Program-made: the position numbers and the translations under genes
In this document: one piece after another, positions 61,000 to 64,000 of the stretch
Position numbering within the stretch: the first letter of the stretch is position 1
Layout: each line of letters starts with the position of its first letter
Notes under the pieces: model-generated
Databases searched by the model: none
Seen by the model: the letters and a program-made list of their open reading frames with translations, nothing else
Told to the model about the DNA's origin: nothing
Source: Acanthaster planci
Lineage: Eukaryota; Echinodermata; Asteroidea; Valvatida; Acanthasteridae
Direction of reading: 5' to 3'
Assembly: GCF_001949145.1 (NCBI RefSeq)
Contig: NW_019091419.1
Location: forward strand, 1,249,664 to 1,313,663
DNA length: 64,000 nucleotides

Positions 61000-63900
61000 C
61001 TGAGAATGACAAAAGGGCAATGAAATATTTTAAATAAATACATAATGCAAAGAAGGTCAAATGTGGATTTTGCTCCCTACTCTGTGAGGAATGACTCCCT
61101 TGTTTTGAAATGTTGAAGAAAAATCCCCATTGAATTGAACCTCCATCTTTCAAATCGTAAATTAATTCCTTGAAGATGGAACCTTGAATTGGCCATTCTT
61201 GTGTCAAATGGTATCAAAAACATCCAAATTTATAATCCTATAACTCTCAAATCCTTGATAATTTTTCAGCCTTTCAGGATTTTGTTGAACTGAAGAAGGA
61301 ACATAAAATTCAAGCCACTATCAGGAGTATTTTGCATGGTACTTGTCGACTAATGCTTTAAAAATAAAACAAAGAATGCCATATGAATGGTGTTGGATTC
61401 CTGCCTCAAGGAGAATGTTGGAGTATTTCACTTTCTAAATCTTTCAAAATGTTTGTGAGGTTTCAGTCACGGCACACGGCACATTCAAAGTGATTGTCAT
61501 GAGGCCAAACAAAAAATTAGTTGTGTTTCCTATTACAATGACAAACAAATTAGGGTGGCTGGTTGGGTAATATATTTTTTTACTCTAAATTTTTATAGCC
61601 CAAAAAATTAGGGTCGGATGATGGTCTGTATTTTTGGGGGGGGGGTCTTTGTAAAAGGTACTAAGTCAGTGTCAGATTAATACTGCACATGTGCACGTCA
61701 AAATTACATATCAGCACTGTGATTCGTTTTATTTGTTTTTTTATTTAAACCATCTTTATTGAGGATAACCCATCCAGCAGGAGCTGATCGTTTGGAGCCC
61801 CCATTAAAAAAGAGAAAAGAAATAAAAAAAGGAGATCTTTATGTAACCTGTCTAAAAAGTGAGGCTGACTTAGGGGGCTTTTAACACACGTTAAGTTGGG
61901 AATTGAACCCCCCCACCCCAGACAGTTTGTATTGTGTGAGGTCGTGTAATACTTCACTGCACAAGAGACCAGTATTTGTAGAATGCAAAGCTGTATAAAT
62001 TTACATCTCATGTTAATATGCTATGGTCAAATAAATGTGAGTTTCTCACTCCCGTAACACAGCCAGTTTGTTTCATTTTTACAATTCTGATAGTAACTGT
62101 ACTGGGTAAATTTATATGAAACAAATATGGCAAAATACCTCAGTAACAGTCAGTTGAATACTTCAATTTTTTTTTTTCATTTGCCAGTTGGAACCGTGTT
62201 CATGAAAGACTCGATTTCTGAAAGACTTTAATTGAAAGACGTTTGACCTGATTGAGTAGTAAAGCAGCTGGTTGTTGAAATACAAACACACAGCTATTTT
62301 TGGGTTTCGCCTTAATATGTTCCTTAAGCTGAATGCCCTATGGCTGTAAAGCTGTGACTTGGCCAACCTTCTCTGGAAAGCATTTATTGAAATTTCTTTT
62401 GCAGAGAATATTACTACCCAAGGTACACAGAGGGGGGGATGCACATGTAAAAAAGGCCATCAGCACGTAAGGATTGATTTTCTCACATGGTAGGGATCCC
62501 ACACCAGATTTCCGGAATGGTACATTGAGAAAGTGCTGGTATCTTCATTGCACAGTATGCATACCAGCTCCTCAAGTGCACGCAGATTTATGGGCGGAAG
62601 CCCTCTTTTACAACAAATATACGTGTAACAAATCGGATCTTTTCAAAATTTTAAATGATGAAGCCAAATACATGTATTCGCTTTAACCCTAACAGTGTGC
62701 TTGTATGAAATCTCATCTTAACTGTCACAGTAAGAAGCTACAAATAATAACAGCATACATGTACATGTGTGAGCACATCATGTAATGTATGACTGCAGGG
62801 ACTGAATCTCTCAAGAGAAACATTCTTTTACCTCTGCACCGTTTTAAGGACTTTTTACAACCTCCTCTGTTATGCATTTCATTCAAGATGTATGTACATG
62901 TAAAATGTATTATCAATTGAAAGCTTTACTTGAAATTAATTGTTCCAAAAATAATAAAATTTTAATTGATCTTCACATGTTCCATAATTAGAACGGACTA
63001 GAATCTCCTCGATTAAGCGGAATGAAAATGAAAGCCAAATTATTTTGAGAGAGCAAAAATCAATAAAACCATGCACATCTGCTTCCCGTTTGTGACATAC
63101 ACAAACGCAACACTCAACACCAATCAATGTACATGTTAAGTACTGTACTCGTAGGTTGCATATTGACAGCTGCATTTCAGTACAGGGTGTTCTGGGTTTT
63201 TAAGCAATATGCAGAATCAAATGGAGACCTCATTTATAATTATCCGGGGTGTACAGTGCTTATAGTCATTCTTTAACAATAGAAAATAAGTTGATAATGT
63301 TTACGGCCTTCAGTTTTTATCAGTGCATAGAAACATACACAATTAAAAAAAGTAAGATTTACAAATTTTTTTAGCATTCTTGGACAAAAAAAATGGATTT
63401 ATGTACTGAAAACAATTCATTCTCCTCTGCTGCAATTTACAACGAGCAAAGTATTAACTTGAACCTCCCTTGGGTTTGTTACAAATATTAAAAAAGGAAA
63501 AATTGTGGACTGTTAGTACTCAAAAGGAAAGTCCCCCAAACCCTTTCGGCAGTCAGTTTTTGCCGTTGGTGCACTTTTAACCCCCTCCCCAATCCTGAAG
63601 TAACGTGCAGCACACACGGCCTCAATCCACTAAATGGTTCAGGCGACCTGGTTGACTAATGGAAGACTTGGAAGGTTAGGTTTAAACATACGTGTGCTGA
63701 TGAATAAATGCATAAATTTATAGATGAGTAACTCCTTAGGCTGGGTCATCTTTAGGTCATTTCAGCATGGACTGCCATTTGGCGCACCGATGCAGAGATT
63801 TTTTTTTTTGATAAACATTAACTTAGAAAGATCCGAAATTATTTTTTGTAAATGTTTCCTTTGATAACAAAATGAAAGGTATAACTACTTGTACAATGCC

Positions 63901-64000
63901 AAACACAAAAATTAAATGCACTAAACTCCTCTGCTTCAGTCTGTGAAACTAACTTGCGAAACAATAATCCACAGCCAAAGTAAAAAAAAAATCACACATT
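61000..64000 (-). other. AACS upstream intron (partial)
   Basis: Three kilobases past the first visible exon with no frame matching the missing ~45 AACS residues. Noted: a G10 run in repeat-like sequence near 61550-61650, and a probable repeat at 61740-62000 containing a B-box-like GGGTTCAATTCCC on the minus strand. Otherwise AT-rich. Confidence 0.7.
61740..62000 (-). repeat. Possible SINE-like repeat fragment
   Basis: Contains GGGTTCAATTCCCAACTT on the minus strand, like a B box, within a moderately GC-rich stretch ending in A-rich sequence. No clear A box. Confidence 0.3.

Overview
This is a 64-kb piece of an animal nuclear genome carrying two multi-exon genes, both on the minus strand. 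Splice sites, reading phases and protein similarity agree at every junction that could be checked. No prokaryotic, viral or organellar gene is visible. Abundant TACATG/GTACAT runs, tRNA-derived SINE fragments, small foldback elements, 0.2-2 kb introns in one gene and a 20-kb first intron in the other fit a marine invertebrate deuterostome (echinoderm, hemichordate or amphioxus type). That placement is an inference from overall character, not a proven identification.

Reading 5'->3' on the minus strand (right to left): (1) AACS, acetoacetyl-CoA synthetase, 60999-50724. Sixteen exons give 628 residues to the stop. The first ~45 residues lie beyond the right edge, and 61000-64000 is intron. (2) A possible extra AACS terminal exon at 47769-47618, in frame with a weak internal donor in the last exon. 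(3) About 7 kb between AACS and the next gene, with repeats near AACS and a CpG-rich block (44580-45240) near the next start. (4) TMEM132 (neural single-pass adhesion family), starting at 43599 with a signal-peptide exon, then a 19.7-kb intron and seven more exons down to 393. Residues 1-626 are present. The C-terminal ectodomain, transmembrane helix and cytoplasmic tail lie beyond the left edge.

The order AACS -> TMEM132, in tandem on one strand, is the arrangement of human AACS and TMEM132B at 12q24.31, so the window probably preserves an old gene neighbourhood. The two proteins have no known functional link: AACS is a cytosolic ketone-body-activating enzyme and TMEM132 a membrane adhesion protein.

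Introns and flanks hold a Tigger/pogo-like element (8747-9805), a 365-bp long hairpin (29400-29764), a second foldback beside it, a short-TIR element after AACS (50048-50345), three copies of an unrecognised foldback family around AACS, a 215-bp tandem duplication, a 13-bp minisatellite beside exon 7 of TMEM132, and several tRNA-like SINE remnants. I found no unprecedented biological system. The most interesting items are the synteny, the putative alternative AACS C-terminus and the undescribed foldback families.
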